64,000 bases of DNA from NCBI RefSeq assembly GCF_030463565.1, contig NC_134675.1:19675862-19739861 (forward strand). The letters run 5' to 3'. Origin of the DNA: Pelecanus crispus. Its lineage: Eukaryota; Chordata; Aves; Pelecaniformes; Pelecanidae. The notes below the pieces were generated by a model, which had not been told where the DNA came from, made no database searches, and saw only the letters and a list, made by a program, of their open reading frames with translations. Shown here piece by piece: positions 23,801 through 36,599 of the stretch. The translations under genes were made by a program, and so were the position numbers. Numbering within the stretch: the stretch's first letter is position 1; each line of letters starts with the position of its first letter.

Positions 23801-25436
23801 AGAACAAATGAAAGTCAAAGACATTTCAAGTGCCTGCCAAAATACATTTTTAACTTTTGGTCTCATACTTCATCCTGTCATCCAAGTTTGTGCAGTAAAT
23901 CATTTTATTTTAAATTAATTATACATTTTTCATATTAAAATGAGTTCTAAGACTTGTATTTAAATATTGATGGTTAGTATTTGGTGGAAGTTAAAATGTT
24001 TCTGGTTTTATTTCTTATACCTCAGCATTTCCCATACATTTTTGTTTCATTGTATTTATTCAATGCTTTCATATACTGATATAGACAGTCCCTGAATATG
24101 GAATGAGCTATATCTCTTCACTTATCTCACAGTCTGTAGTCTGATCTACACCAAACTGAACCTTAAATTACATATAGTATTCAGAATACTAAATTTGGAT
24201 GAAAGTGCTAAATGAGTTTTTCTTCTCTTCATCAAACTACCCAGAGGTATGTCAGTTGTTCAAAACCAGTAATTCTTAGCTTTGTTCTTAAATCTCAACT
24301 GTTGTCTAAATTCCGTGTGAGTTACCCTTTGCTTATATCACAGTTCACTGAAAGGACTTTTAAAAACATGTTTGAGCATCTGTGGCAAAAATCTTGGCCT
24401 GCTTTTCCAAGTTTGCTTAACAAAAGAGAACTGTTCATATGGAGATATCTTTTTTTTTTCTTTTCTATATTAATTTCCACCTTAAATGTCATCATAACCT
24501 CCTATAGTAGTTTTCCACAATAGATATGTTCTGCTCAGCCTACCTAGTTTCAGAAGCTGTTTCTGTTAAATTTAGATCGCTTTAATGCTCTCACCCTCTT
24601 CTATGCTCTACATACTTCTGAAGATCCAAGTACAGTTTGGGTTCAGAAGACCAAATAACATGGTTTACAACAAAAATTGCTATAAATATTGCTTCACAAA
24701 TTTACCAGTCTGAATATCTTCTGTCTTTCCTCTTGTTCTTCATGACAGACAATGACTATATTTATGCTAGGATTTCCTCATCACTAAAGGAAGACGTATG
24801 GTTTTATCAGTGTAGTTTAATTATTCCCCACACAAGCAAAAAAACCTGTATTAGTAGAAGCATTGTTTTGCTGGTATAAACTCTGTGTATACCAGGAGAA
24901 CCAGCTGGTATAGTTATGCTGTGCATGGCAGGAATGTCTTCACAAATCAAATTCACATGCCAGCAGGCTTAAAAATTAATTCCTTTAAACTAATCTTCAC
25001 ACACTAAGAATGGTCCTGTTGACTTTGCTGGAACTGCTTGAATGCTCATGACATGTAAACTAAAGTGTGCTAAAAAAGGAGAGCTCTTGATTTGAATTCA
25101 GCGTGAGGTTTGCCACTGATCTCAGTAAGGTAAGGACATCACCTCAGCTGTTTGCAGGGACAAAGCCTTGCTTTTCATGAAGTGGAAATGGCATTATACC
25201 TTATTTTATAAAACAATTAAAGAGATATAAATCAAACCCATTTCCCATTATTGATTTCCACAATGACTACCACAACTTTTCCTGTGGTTACTAATATTGA
25301 TGTGGTTATTGTCACAGGAAGGAAATAGAAGGAGCATATATGAGGCAACACAAACAGAAACCTATTAGGAGGATTGATATGGATGAATTTATAACCTCCT
25401 GCTATTTATTGTGTCTCTCTTTTGATACCCACAATA
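17806..25436. other. Intergenic region, no genes or clear repeats
   Basis: About 7.6 kb of AT-rich unique sequence. ORFs are short and scattered on both strands, without splice sites or protein-like composition that could be supported. No LINE, LTR or RNA gene was recognised. Confidence 0.5.
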
Positions 25437-26723
25437 TATCATCATACTGGATGCTATTGAAAGACATTTAAAGAACAATGCAATCATCAGGCACAGTCCA
25501 CATGGGTTCACAAAGGGAAAGTCCTGTCTAACTAATTTGATATCCTTCTATGATAAGGTCACCCGCCTAGTGGATGAAGGGAAGGTGATGGATGTGATTT
25601 TCTGGATTTTAGTAAGGCTTTTGATACTGTCCCTCACAGCATCCTTCTGGACAAGTTGTCCAACTGTGAGATGAGCAGGTGCATAGTGCACTGGGTGAAG
25701 AACTGGCTGAAGGGCAGGGCTCAAAAGTTGTAGTGAATGGGGCTACATCTGGCTGGCAACTGGTCACCAGCAGTGTTCCTCAGGGCTCAATTCCAGGGCC
25801 AGTTCTGTTCAATATATTTATCAACAATCTGGATGCAGGAGTTGAATGCACTCTTAGTAAGTTTGCTGATGATACCAAACTAGGAGGTGCTGTTGACTCG
25901 AGGGACAAGATACCTTGCGGAGGGATCTAGATAGATTGGAACATTGGGCAATCATCAATGGCATGAAATTTAACAAGACCAAATGCTGGATTCTGCACCT
26001 GGGATGGAGTAATGCTGGGCACAAGTATAGATTGGGAGAGGAGTGGCTGGAGAGCAGCCCTGCAGAAAGGGATCTGGGGGGTGCTGGTCGACAGCAGGCT
26101 CAATATGAGTCAGCAGTGTGCCTTGGCAGCCAAGAGGGCCAACTGCATCCTGGGGTGCATCAAACACAGCATAACCAGCCGGTCAAAAGAGATTATTATC
26201 CCGCTGTATTCAGCGTTGGTGCAGCCTCACCTTGAGTACTGTGTGCAGTTCTGGGCCCCACAATTTAAGAAGGATGTGAAGGTCCTTGAGGAGGGCAACA
26301 AAGCTGGTGAAAGGGCTGGAAGGCATGTCCTGTGAGGAGTGGCTAAGGACTCTGGGTTTGTCTAGTTTGGAGAAAAGGAGGCTGAGGGGCGACCTCATTG
26401 CTCTCTACAGCTACCCGAGGAGGGGAAGTGGAGAGAGAGGTGCTGATCTCTTCTCCCTGGCATCCAGTGACAGGACGTGTGGGAATGGTTCAAAGCTGCA
26501 CCAGGGGAGGTTCAGACTTGACATTAGGAAGCATTTCTTTACCGAGGGGGGTGGTCAAACACTGGAACAGGCTTCCTAGAGAGGTGGTCGATGCCCCAAG
26601 CCTGTCAGTGTTTAAGAGGCATTTGGACAATGCCCTTGCTAACATGCTTTAACTTTTGGTCAGCCTCAGGCAGTTGGACTAGATGATCGTTGTAGGTCCC
26701 TTCCAACTGAACTATTCTATATA
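25437..26723 (+). mobile_element. 5'-truncated CR1 LINE
   Basis: The element starts inside the reverse transcriptase ([18 protein letters not shown] near 25500) and runs to the CR1 3' end (GTAGGTCCCTTCCAACTGAA, then CTATTCTATATAATG). The catalytic FADD lies near 25862 ([12 protein letters not shown]). Several frame changes are present. It has no promoter or ORF1, as expected for a typical truncated copy. Confidence 0.9.
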
Positions 26724-27393
26724 ATGTATTGCAAAGCCAGAAGATGCTCAGAATAGTTGTGCAGAGTGGAGGCTTTAGCCATAACTCACTCAAATGAATT
26801 GAAAGATCATTTCAGATCATTAATATAGCCTTAAGCGTGTGTTGTCAGAGTAGCCTGGAGATGTTTTATTGACTCTATACACTTAGTTTTCATGTCGCTT
26901 TGGGTTCACCTCTTATTTTCCTAAATATTGTTACCCATCGTATTTTAGGATTGTATATGTTGCTTTTGGACTTGTATATGATCCCTTTGGTCAGAGCTTT
27001 CTTGGTATTACATGTATTTGAAGCACTCAGCATAGTGATTCCTGGAGTCCCGAGATGTTTTTGATGACTTTTCCTGGTTGAACAAACCTGTTAGCTTCTA
27101 GCTGCTACTGCAACATATGTCTGATATGAGTTAAATTCCTCAATGTGTAGGTTATAAATTACTGTTTTGAAAAAGATTTTAATAAAGAAACTTGAGAGTG
27201 TGGACAGTTTTGGTACTATGGTCCTAGTGACCATAGACGCATCAGACTTGGCTCCCTGGATGGCATGGTTCACAGTTGGGCCAGGTGGCAGAGCACTGTC
27301 CTGCCTTTCCTGTTTGTGGTTTCAGGCTTGGCAACAGACTGAAAATAACCAAGTGGCACAGGGTATGCTTCATCACCCTACCTGAAAAGCCTC

Positions 27394-28130
27394 TGTCACG
27401 GATGGAGTGAGAGAGAAGCAAAAATATACTTTATAGATATAAACCAGTGAGTTAACAAAGTTCAATGGTAAATGCGACAGTGGTTTAACAAGATTCAATG
27501 GCAAGGTACACTTGATTATTTACTGCACAGAGGATAGAGTCAGACAAAACTGTCAGGGAGACCCTCCCATTGAGTCATGAGGTTCAGAAAGGACCCCCTT
27601 GCTTTCTAAACTCCTTCCTCAGAGAGGAATCTAGGTGCGACTGGATCCAATCCTAGTCCCAGACTCGGTCAAAGGTTTATGTCTAAAGGATTATATATGC
27701 ACAATCAATCTTTTATATCACTTAGCTAAGATTTCAAAGTTTAGCATGCTATTAGTCACTTATTGAGGATCTGTTGTGGCAAGGAATCTCTCAACCTCAA
27801 GGAGTAACCTTGAGAGGCATCCCTACTCAAGGGGAGATCGTGGCGTGCAGCCCACTGCCGTGCAGGAGAGCTCAAAGGGCTCTTGGGCTGCTCACTATTT
27901 AGGGGGGCAAGATGATTGACTCATAGTCATATTTGCATACCAGCTGCAGATGTTTAGTTTCTTCACTGTGATTAGGTGGGCGCATTGCACAATAGCCCTT
28001 GGCTACTGTGGTGTTATCTGTCTCCCCTGAATCTTCTTCAGGGCCAGATGCAGCCATCATGACCCCCACTGGTGGTTATCGCTTATGCAAGGTGGTGGTG
28101 GGAGCACACCGCCACAGCCTCACTTTTGCA
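27394..28130 (-). repeat. Probable avian retroviral LTR, reverse orientation
   Basis: In sense, the sequence ends ...CTCACTCCATCCGTGACA, with the CA at 27394. It contains a CCCCCCTAAATAGTGAGCAG block (near 27890-27905) that could be the TATA/start region, and a conserved-looking GTGGGCTGCACGCCACGATC. This style matches an avian LTR family from memory. The 5' boundary on the right is not resolved, and no target duplication was confirmed. Confidence 0.5.
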
Positions 28131-28810
28131 GCACAGGTCAAAGTAAATAAAAGGCCAAACAATTTGAAGGATGAGGTAGAGAAAGGAGATCGCAACACAG
28201 TCAAGATTGTGATAGGCACCTAAAAAAATGCCATTGTTGTCAGAAATTGGAATTGGGGTTGACTCATCAGAATTGAGCTGAAGGCAAATGAGACTATAGC
28301 ACTTTCCAACTTTTTATCAATTTTTTAAAGATAAAACTCTCACATATTTTTCTACTTTCTAATTCTCTCAGTTGTTAATTTTTGCTTTCTAGTAATTTTA
28401 TCAAATTATGAAAATGGGTTATTTTAAGAGCAGGAAGGCCGGCACCTGGCTGTACACCACGCACGGACCTTCCAGTGGCCAGCTAGGGCCTCGCGGCACC
28501 CGCTCAGGCTGATTCGTATGATCGCACCCTGGGCCCGCGTCTCGGTTTCGGTGACCCGTTTCGGCACTACAGCGCTCAGCCCAGGCCGCAGCGGTTCGTA
28601 CCGCCAGCCGGGGCTGCCGCTACCTCCCGAGTGCCCGTCTTCTCAGGGCGCTCTCCCGAGCGGCTGCTGGTGCCGGTAAGAGTGACACTGTAGAGCTGTG
28701 CCGCCGCACGGTTAATTGCGGCGGCGCTGGGAACTCCCGCGAGCGGGGGTAGGGCGGGGCGCGCGCTGGGGATTCCCCCGCCGCCCCGCGCGGAACGTTC
28801 GGGATTTTTC

Positions 28811-28824
28811 CCGTGACGTCACGG
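28811..28824. promoter_or_regulatory. CRE palindrome in the GPBP1 promoter
   Basis: CCGTGACGTCACGG is a perfect 14-bp palindrome containing the full CREB/ATF site TGACGTCA. It lies roughly 130 bases upstream of the likely start region. Confidence 0.7.
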
Positions 28825-28972
28825 CAGGGGGGCTCCCGCCAGCAGGGCGGGGTCACACCCTCGGTGGCGGCTGGGAAGCTCCGCCCCGGACGCCCGCGCG
28901 GCCGATCTTGCGAGGCTTGGGCGTGCAGAGGATTGCAGCTCGGAGCGGCGCCATTTTGGGAGTGAGGCGAGC

Positions 28973-29068
28973 GGGGGGTGCGCGCGCGCGGGGGGTGCGC
29001 GCGCGGGGGTGGGGGGGTGTGTGTGGGGGGGTGGGTGTGTGTGTGGGTGTGTGTGCGCGCGCGTGTGC
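28973..29068 (+). repeat. G-rich / alternating GC-GT tract at the GPBP1 promoter
   Basis: Runs of 5-7 G alternate with (CG)n and (TG)n blocks, such as TGCGCGCGCGCG near 28979 and TGTGCGCGCGCGTGTGCG near 29052. This composition favours G-quadruplex and Z-DNA. Confidence 0.75.
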
Positions 29069-29560
29069 GTCGCTCCCGCGTCCGGGGCTCCTACGGTTCC
29101 TGGGGGTGGGAGTGGGCAGCCCCCTCTAGGGGTGGCCTGGTGGTGGCGGGACGGGGGTGCTGGGGCCGGAGGTGCCGCCCCCTTTCTTCCCCCGCCGCGG
29201 GGCGAGGCCCGCCCTCGGGCAGGGCAAGGGGAGCTGCCCCCGGCGCGGTCACTCCTGCAGCTGCTGCGTGGGGGTGGTGCGGCTGTTGAGTGCCTGAACG
29301 TGGTCCGCGGCCCCCTGGAAGTCAGGGTGAGCGCCCAGCGCGGACTGGCGGAGCCCTTCCTGGGGCCTGCTGCGGCGCCGCAACAAAAGGCTCGGTTGGG
29401 GCCCGGAAGCTGGGGGGTCTGCCCGCGCACTTCACAGGCAGGCCGCTCCGAAGTGGCGAGGCTTCTCCAGGGCCGCGCGGGGGGGGGGGGGTGTTCACCA
29501 GGCGGCTCCCGCCGCTCCCTTGGGCTTGTTCTGTGCTTAAGCTCGGTGTCCTTGGCCCAG

Positions 29561-32500
29561 GTCAGCGCCTTCCTCCCCAGGTGCCTCCTGCATATCTATT
29601 TATCTTTCCCAATAAAATGAGAAGTGCTTTTTTTTTTTTTTTTTTTAATTCTCGGAAATCAGAGACAGGAAAACGTTTTCACTGATAGGCTGTGTTCTCT
29701 GATAAATATGCCTGCTGCTTTCTCCAGGATGTGAGTGAATGTTTAACTGAGGCTTCTGTACTCAGGTTTGGCTGCCTGATTGCATGTGTGTTTGCTTTTT
29801 AGGATTCAGATTTATGTACTTGTCTAACACCAATTCAGATTTCAAAAGGGAAAACTGATTGTTCTGGTTCTTTTTCCCATAGGCAACTTGATTTACAAAG
29901 AGAGTCCTGGATATTTGGAGCCTTTTGCTGGTAGGGAGGAAAAAAAGGGGGAAACCGTCCTGCACTAGTTGCTTCTTGTGAAAGGGGGAGAAATATCGGA
30001 CACTGATCTGGGATTATTTGTCCAAGTGCTTCCTCCTGAAAAGGCTTCCGAAACAATCATTAGGCATCTGAGAAGTGAATTGGAAGTTTGAAGTTGTGAG
30101 CTTTTTCTTTCTCGCAGTGCAGAGCACCTCACCCTTGGATGCTTTTGTCCACATGGCATGGATACCTGGCTAAATTTATCAAGTTCTGAATACTTCGGCT
30201 GCCAAGATAAAGTGCTGTTTTGCTTTTAGTTACTTTTTTCTTCCAAGCAACATTCTGTCTGAGTCATAGGCATAACCAGTTTTGTTAACTGGCTCCAGGT
30301 TAAATGCAGCCTGAGTCACTGTGTAGACGTTCCTGAAAAGTTTCATGGCAGATACTTTTACCCTTATTTTATTTTTTAGATTTTCTGATATAGCCTTCTG
30401 TCATTTTGCAATGAGACCTATTTTCTAAATGAAGTGTCTAATATAAATTTGTTTATAATTTTTTCTTTTATATTTTATTTCATATTTTTGTTGAAAAATG
30501 TTGTTGCCAATAAGCAGTGTGGTAGTATCCAGATAGCTGTTTACAAATGCCTCTGTTACTCGAAGCTAGGAAATGTTCCTCGGTTCAGATGTGAAATTTG
30601 GATTTTTGGCTTCACAGTTTGTGGTGTAAAAAGTGTATTTATTTCACCTGTAGCTGATGCTTCTTATAGTGAAATGTACATGGAATAGACAAGAGAAGAA
30701 GCTGTCAGAGGGGGGAAAAAAAAAAAAAAGCTTCTTAAGGCAGAGACTTGGCAAACTTTGGAAATAGCCTTGCAGAATCTGTAAGCAAGAAGGATGGGTA
30801 GCTGATTTCTGTGAGGTCAAATCTATGTCAAACAGCTACGAATGTAGTATTGATAAGAACTCTGGATATTATCTCAAGGAAAACAAACTGGAAAAATATA
30901 AGTCACGCAGTATTAACGCCTTGTGCAGTACTCTTGGATTAGGTAAGTGTTGTAGTGTTCATAAATCAATTTACACTTGAATAAACATTTTATCAGTAGA
31001 ATGGTTAAACCAGTAACATTTACTGCCTAAAGGATGTTGGGTTTTTTGGAGAATGTTGAAATGAGCTTGCAGAATCTAATTTTTACTTGCCATTTTTAAT
31101 AATTAATGGATTATTTTTAAGAATTTGAAGAATACATGTATTACTACAAAGAGAAATTTGTAAGCATGAGTGTGATTTTTCTGGGAGATTAAAAAATGTA
31201 CATCTAGACCAAATCTGTAGGTAACTTATCCTTCATGGTAATACTGCAATCTCAACAATGAGCTGTTACACTTATTGAACAAGTCTGCTGGATGGCTTGC
31301 GCATCTCAATCTTTCCATTTGCATTAGACGCTTTTGTAGCATGACAGTACTGATAATGTAGCAATGCTTTTTTTATTTCCTTCCACTGTTCTTTGTCACT
31401 TATGGAAGCCAGATATTTATTATCAAAATTAATTTACTGCCTATGCAAACTGGCTTTTTAATGTGTTGATATTTTAAGGCTGGGTTCAGAGTAATTTCCT
31501 ATTCTGTAATGGGAATGAATGAGTCTGGCTTGAAAGTATACCATAACAACCCCCCTCTACCTTTTTGGAAGGATTCAAAACAAAATATAGTGGTGAACTA
31601 ACCAACTGTACGTGTTATTGTTAGATGCATTGCTGCCCCCTTCCCCCCATAGTGGTTAAATGTTTCTGAAGATAGATATAGTTTAAATGTTGACATTAAT
31701 ATATTTACAATATATTTTTGTAGGTTTGCTTTCAGCTGAATTACTACTGCCTCAAAGAAAATTAAGATGGACAGAACAACTTAATTCAAAAGTCAGTGGT
31801 AATTTTACTAAGTTCTCTTCCCCCTTACCGCACCTTGATTATTCATAAAGTTTTAAATAATTAAAGCTTTATTGGGTAGACTGTAAACTGAGTGTCTGGT
31901 AAAGGTAACGCATTTACCTTAGTCGTGACCTTTTCCAAAATTTTTCAGAGTTTCTGTAATACTGAAGTATTAGTAATAGTGAGCTAATGAAAAAAATGGT
32001 TTTCTCTAAGGGCACTGCAAAGATGTTTGGGAAGATGGCTTGTGTTAAAGCCTTGTAGAAAAGTAATTTTAAGTATGTGAAACTGTGTGTCTAAAGATTA
32101 CTACAGTGTTTTTGTGGGTGTTTTTTTTTGTTTTGGTGTTGTGTCGTGTGTGTGTGTCCCCGGTAACTTGTTATTTTGACCATAAATGAAAGACTTGCAC
32201 CTAAATAAGTATTTTAAATTCTTAGGCTCACTGAAGTAGTTCTGTTCTGTGTGTTGTCTTGTCAGTATCTAAAAGTTGATCTAGCTTCAGTATTTTGCTT
32301 TCTTTGAATGGCTTTGCTGTTTTGTTATTTTAACTTCTATTTCAGTTTTGCTGTTTTGAAAACATGGAAACTGTGGAACATGAATAGCAGTCTGTTTCTG
32401 TAATCTCTGGTGGCTGTGGCTTGGGGCTCTTCTACATCGAGTCTCAGTGTGGCTGGGATTGACTGAATGAACTGAGCCATATGTAAAGGAATCAAACTAA

Positions 32501-33665
32501 CAGAATAGAATTATCTTCCTTGGTTTTTTAGTTGCTTGAAAACACTTGGTAAATGGGAAGAATTCAGGTGTGAGCAGCCATTTCATTAGATTTTGGCCAT
32601 AAACATAGTAATACAATACTTGCTGCTTAAATCATAGAAAAAGTGGTGTCTGTCTTTTTTCAAGCTATTCACTTTCAGTGCTATGAGACACTTTTACCTC
32701 TTGACAAGAGGTTCTCACTGGAATCAAGGAACTGCATTCCTTCCGCTTACTATTTTGGGTGATATCTTTATCCGGACTCTTTCTTTTCTGGATGTTTTCA
32801 AGAGTTTGCTTTTTTGCTTTATTAAATCTTTCTTTACATCTTTCTGGTTGCTGGTAGGATAATTCTTTTTTTCTTTTCACTGTGTTTGCACTTGGGAAGT
32901 GCACTTGTTCTTACTTGTATGCATATGTATTTGACACAGATTCAGGAATGTTTTACAGCTGTGCCCTTGTACTGTAAGCAAAACTCATATTTGGGTGAGG
33001 ACCACTGAGGAGAAAATGCCTAGCATGCTGGTCCACTTTAATTCCTTCTTTAGGTTTTTATTGGTATAATGCTGACAGTCTGTTAAGTGGTTTGCAGACA
33101 ACTATGAAGATAAGGTTCTTGCCCCGGAGAGCTTATACTTTAAGCCTTGATGTAAACATAGCTTTTGTACTGGAATAACTGTCAGCAGCTTGGCTCTTTT
33201 ACTGATGCGTTTATTCTGGTAGAATCCTAAAATGGGTACATTTGTATTGAGAAATTGTCTTGAATGGTGTAGGCTGCTCTGCTGTGTGAAAAAACTGCTG
33301 GTGGAAGCTTTTAAGAGGAAGCAGAGTTTAAACTTGCAGCAAAGCTTAAATGGAATTAAATCTGTAAAATGATATAGGGAAATTGTGTAGATATTTAGCT
33401 TTGTTAGTATTTCACAAGCTAATGTACTTAAAGCTCTTTTTTCCTCCATTCCAGTGAGATTATTCTGTTTAAAATGTATGGATAAAACAGTTTGACAGTG
33501 ATAGTTCATCAGTAATTTCTGGGGAAGTTGCTCTTAGTTCTTTATTTTTTTAGTACTGGGAGTAAATTCTGTCCTGCAAGGAGAACTATTTGCAGACCTT
33601 ATTATAAACGAACCTGAATGAGACTTGGCATGCTTTTTGTTTTGTTGTTTGTTACTGTGTGGTTT
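29561..33665. other. GPBP1 leader intron, left part
   Basis: Unique intronic sequence with T runs (29629-29646) and a GTGTGT tract near 32145. Further non-coding leader exons could lie here, but none can be supported. Confidence 0.5.
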
Positions 33666-34112
33666 TGTTGTCCCAAAGATGGGTTCTTTTCCCGGTGTGC
33701 AAGAACCAATTCACACACTGAGTCGAGATATTTGCTTTATTCCATTTCTGCGCAGAGATGGGTGCTAGGTGGTAATTCCACAAAGCTAGCACACCCCGTT
33801 ATCCTTGCATCACATATTTATACAATTAAACAAAGTCACTGTGCCTACTGTTAACACCTACTTGTTAGTCAGTGGTTATTTCTACTTTTGCTTCAATTTA
33901 AAGACATTGCTCGCTTTAAAATCACTAGGTATGCTCAGTGGGTAGGGGTCTCCCTTTGGAGGTGGGTAGCTCTTCCAACAGAGGTGTGGTTTTCATATTA
34001 TAATTAGCTGTTTCACTTAGGGGACACCAATTAGTGGATCTTGCTGACTGGTAAAAGAGGAGTAAAGGGGAGTTTTGACACTCAAGGATATATGTTAATT
34101 GTTTTAGAGATG

Positions 34113-35201
34113 GGGTGGGTTGACCCTGGCTGGATGCCAAGTGCCCACCAAAGCTGCTCTATCACTCCCCTTCTCAACTGGACAGGGGAGAGAAAATATA
34201 ACAAAAAGCTCATGGGTTGAGATAAGGACAGGGAGAGGTCACTCAGCAATTACCGTCACGGGCAAAACAAACTCGACTTGGGGAAAATCAGTTTAATTTA
34301 TTACCAGTCAAAATTGAGAAGGATAATGAGAAATAAAAACTAAATCTGAAAACACCTTCCCCCCCACCCCTCCTTTCTTCCCGGCCTCAACTTCACTCCC
34401 GATTTCTCTATCTCCTCCCCCCGAGTGGCACAGGGGGATGGGGAATGGGGGTTGCGGTCAGTTCATCACACATTGTCTCTGCCGCTCCTTCCTCCTCAAG
34501 GGGAGGACTCCTCACACTCTTCCCCTGCTCCGCTGTGGAGTCCCTCCCATGGGAGACAGCCCTCCACAAACTTCTCCAGCATGGGTCCTTCCCACAGGCT
34601 GCAGTTCCTCAGGAACTGCTCCAGTGTGGGTCCCTTCCACGGGGTGCAGTCCTTCAGGAGCAGACTGCTCCAGCATGGGTCCCCCACAGTTCCACAGGTC
34701 CTGCCAGGAGCCTGGTCCAGGGCAGGCTTCCCACAGGGTCACAGCCTCCTTCGGGCACATCCACCTGCTCCAGCATGGGGTCCTCCATGGGCTGCAGGTG
34801 GATATCTGCTCCACCATTAACCTCCATGGGCTGCAGGGGGACAGCCTGGCTCGCCATGTCTTCACCACAGGCTGCAGGGGAATCTCTGCTCTGGCCCCTG
34901 GAGCACCTCCTCCCCCTCCTTCTTCACTGACCTTGGTGTCTGCAGGGTTGTCTCTCACAATTTCTCACTCCTCACTCCAGCTGCCGTTGGCATCCGGTTT
35001 TTTTTATCCCCTTCTTAAATATGTTATCAGAGAGGTGCTACCACCGTTGTTGATTGACTCGGCCTTGGCCAGCGGCAGTTCCATCTTGGAGCTGGCTGGC
35101 ATTGGCTCTGTCGGACATAGGGGAAGCTTTTTGTAGCTTCTCACAGAAGCCACCCCTGTAGCCCCCCGGCTACCAAAACCTTGCGACGCAAACCCAATAC
35201 A
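34113..35201 (-). repeat. Nested LTR (about 1.09 kb) with internal minisatellite
   Basis: In sense it begins TGTATTGGGTTTGCGTCGCA, has a CATATTTAAGAAGGGGATAA promoter-like region near 35010-35030, and ends ...GGGTCAACCCACC. AGATG is present at both junctions (34108-34112 and 35202-35206), so a 5-bp target duplication is likely. If the canonical CA end is taken instead, the left edge shifts to 34111. Within it, 34570-34860 is a minisatellite-like series around CTCCAGCATGGGTCC and its variants. Confidence 0.82.
34570..34860 (-). repeat. Imperfect tandem repeats in the nested LTR
   Basis: Repeated, diverged units contain CTGCTCCAGCATGGGTCC or CTGCTCCAGTGTGGGTCC followed by a GGCTGCAG/GGTGCAG block. 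At least five unit starts are visible. Long ORFs on both strands here arise from the repeat. Confidence 0.7.
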
Positions 35202-35350
35202 AGATGTCTCTTGACCTTCTGCTCCTCATTATAGATATCCTGGTGCATATTATCTTTAGTACATTCCTTCAACAATTGGTCATCAATTCACCCCTTTGAG
35301 ACTGTGGAAGGAAAGAAGATTCACATTTTCCTTATACAAGTCTCATCCTT

Positions 35351-36599
35351 TCATATGTCTGTCTTCCCAAAGGGGAGCAACATTTCCATGCACATTGGAT
35401 TAACACGTATATACATACGAATATTAATAATCCTATAATCAATGTACATATTCTTTAACCACGAGCTAAAATCTGGTATCCAAGAGGTCAGACACTTGCA
35501 AGTTTCAGCAAAGCCAAGGGAAGTATCTTCCTTTTGAATTTCATGTAAAATTTTAGTTTGTTTCCAAATTTCATTAAGATCAGTAGATATTCTGCCACTT
35601 TGGTCCACATAGGCACAACAGCTGGTATTTAGGACAGTGCATACCCCTCCCTTAGATGCCAGGAGCCTATCCAGGGCCATTCTATCCTGAACAGCAATTT
35701 CAGTTAACTGGGACACTTCTTCCTGTAAGGCTGATATTGCATCCATAGTTTCATTGCCGATCTTTTCTATCATGGCCAGTATATTTATTATAACTTTCTC
35801 GAGTTCACTAACCCCCAACCAGGGTAGAAACCCTTTTCATATAAGATTGTGTCCATAGCTCTGATTCTAATCCATCAATTACTGTTATATTTGGGAGAAC
35901 AGCTCCCAGGGTACAAATTCCTGACCAGTTTCCTGGCAGAATTTTTCTTGCATTTTTCCCACATATCCAATACCATCCTTTTCCTTCCAGCACAGGCCAA
36001 GGAAGAGTTCTTGATACGTCAGTTGTCTGATTACACTCTGTGTAATTTCCAACAAAGATCTGTGGGCTTGTCCTGCAATCTAGTTTACCCGTTCTTTTTG
36101 GAGGATTGCACCTCTGAATACAGGTACAGTATTTTTCTGATGGTCCTGGGGTACTTACTTCCCATCCCTGATCTTCTATTTCTTTACTTACATTAAGAGA
36201 TGTATTCACCCACACCTCACTCCAGGATATATTGGCGGAAGAGGAATTCCGATTAAGGGTATTCCCTTCTTTGATGTTTCTGGGAAGTGCGTACAGATCC
36301 AGCAATTAGTTCTGTTTATGATTTGCATTGTTTTTTGTACTAATCCAAAATGTACATTCTCCTCCCAGGGATTTTCCACTGGCTGCCTCTCAGAGTTCCA
36401 ACTATGCACCCTCATGATTAGGCAAAGGGTAACGATGTTTAGTACCATATTGGCCTGATCCTGTGAAGAAATTAGTATTTCTACGGATACATACAATTAC
36501 AATGGGAACTAACATCAGTAATAGACAACAAAATAAAGTCAGTCCTTGAGAACATTCTAACTCAAGATATGAGTCTTCGAGGTCCCAGGTACAGTTCAT
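35351..36599 (-). pseudogene. env remnant, gamma-type, three frame segments
   Basis: Envelope glycoprotein (surface plus transmembrane subunits) in pieces. The first piece, 36599-36402, has a start codon and a hydrophobic leader. A frame change leads to 36496-36206, which holds the CWIC motif of the surface subunit. A second leads to 36305-35808, rich in N-X-S/T sites. A third, near 35810-35830, leads to 35818-35351 in the transmembrane subunit. That piece has an immunosuppressive-like heptad stretch followed by CX6CC (positions about 35640-35610). No basic cleavage site or fusion peptide was seen between the subunits. The copy is broken. Confidence 0.82.

Larger units (their letters stand above)
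28440..29560 (+). promoter_or_regulatory. GPBP1: CpG island / promoter and probable first (non-coding) exon of GPBP1
   Basis: A dense CpG island starts abruptly at 28440 and lies 18 kb from the MIER3 island in divergent orientation. Elements include a CRE palindrome at 28811-28824 and a YY1-like GCGCCATTTTGG near 28949. A purine/pyrimidine-alternating and G-rich run spans 28973-29068. A good donor-like CAGGGTGAGC at 29325-29334 is a candidate end for the leader exon. The transcription start is inferred, not seen. Confidence 0.75.
33666..35285 (-). repeat. 3' LTR of the gamma-type ERV, split by a nested LTR
   Basis: The LTR is present as 35285-35207 and 34112-33666. In sense it starts TGATGACCAATTG and ends GGGACAACA. 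It has a TATA-type TGTATAAATATGTG near 33815-33830, the block CTTTGTGGAATTACCACC, and CTGCGCAGAAATGGAATAAA. Its 3' half closely matches the LTR ending at 9245. Confidence 0.82.

Noticed and set aside
23504..23866. 120-codon minus-strand ORF in the intergenic region
   Set aside because: It is an AT-rich chance frame without conserved features or splice sites.
28716..29685. Long ORFs on both strands (up to 203 codons) in the GPBP1 promoter
   Set aside because: They are caused by low stop-codon density in GC-rich sequence. They run through (GT)n and G tracts and have no conserved protein features.
34425..35136. Overlapping ORFs of up to 232 codons, both strands
   Set aside because: They lie inside the nested LTR and reflect its tandem repeats; no domain was seen.
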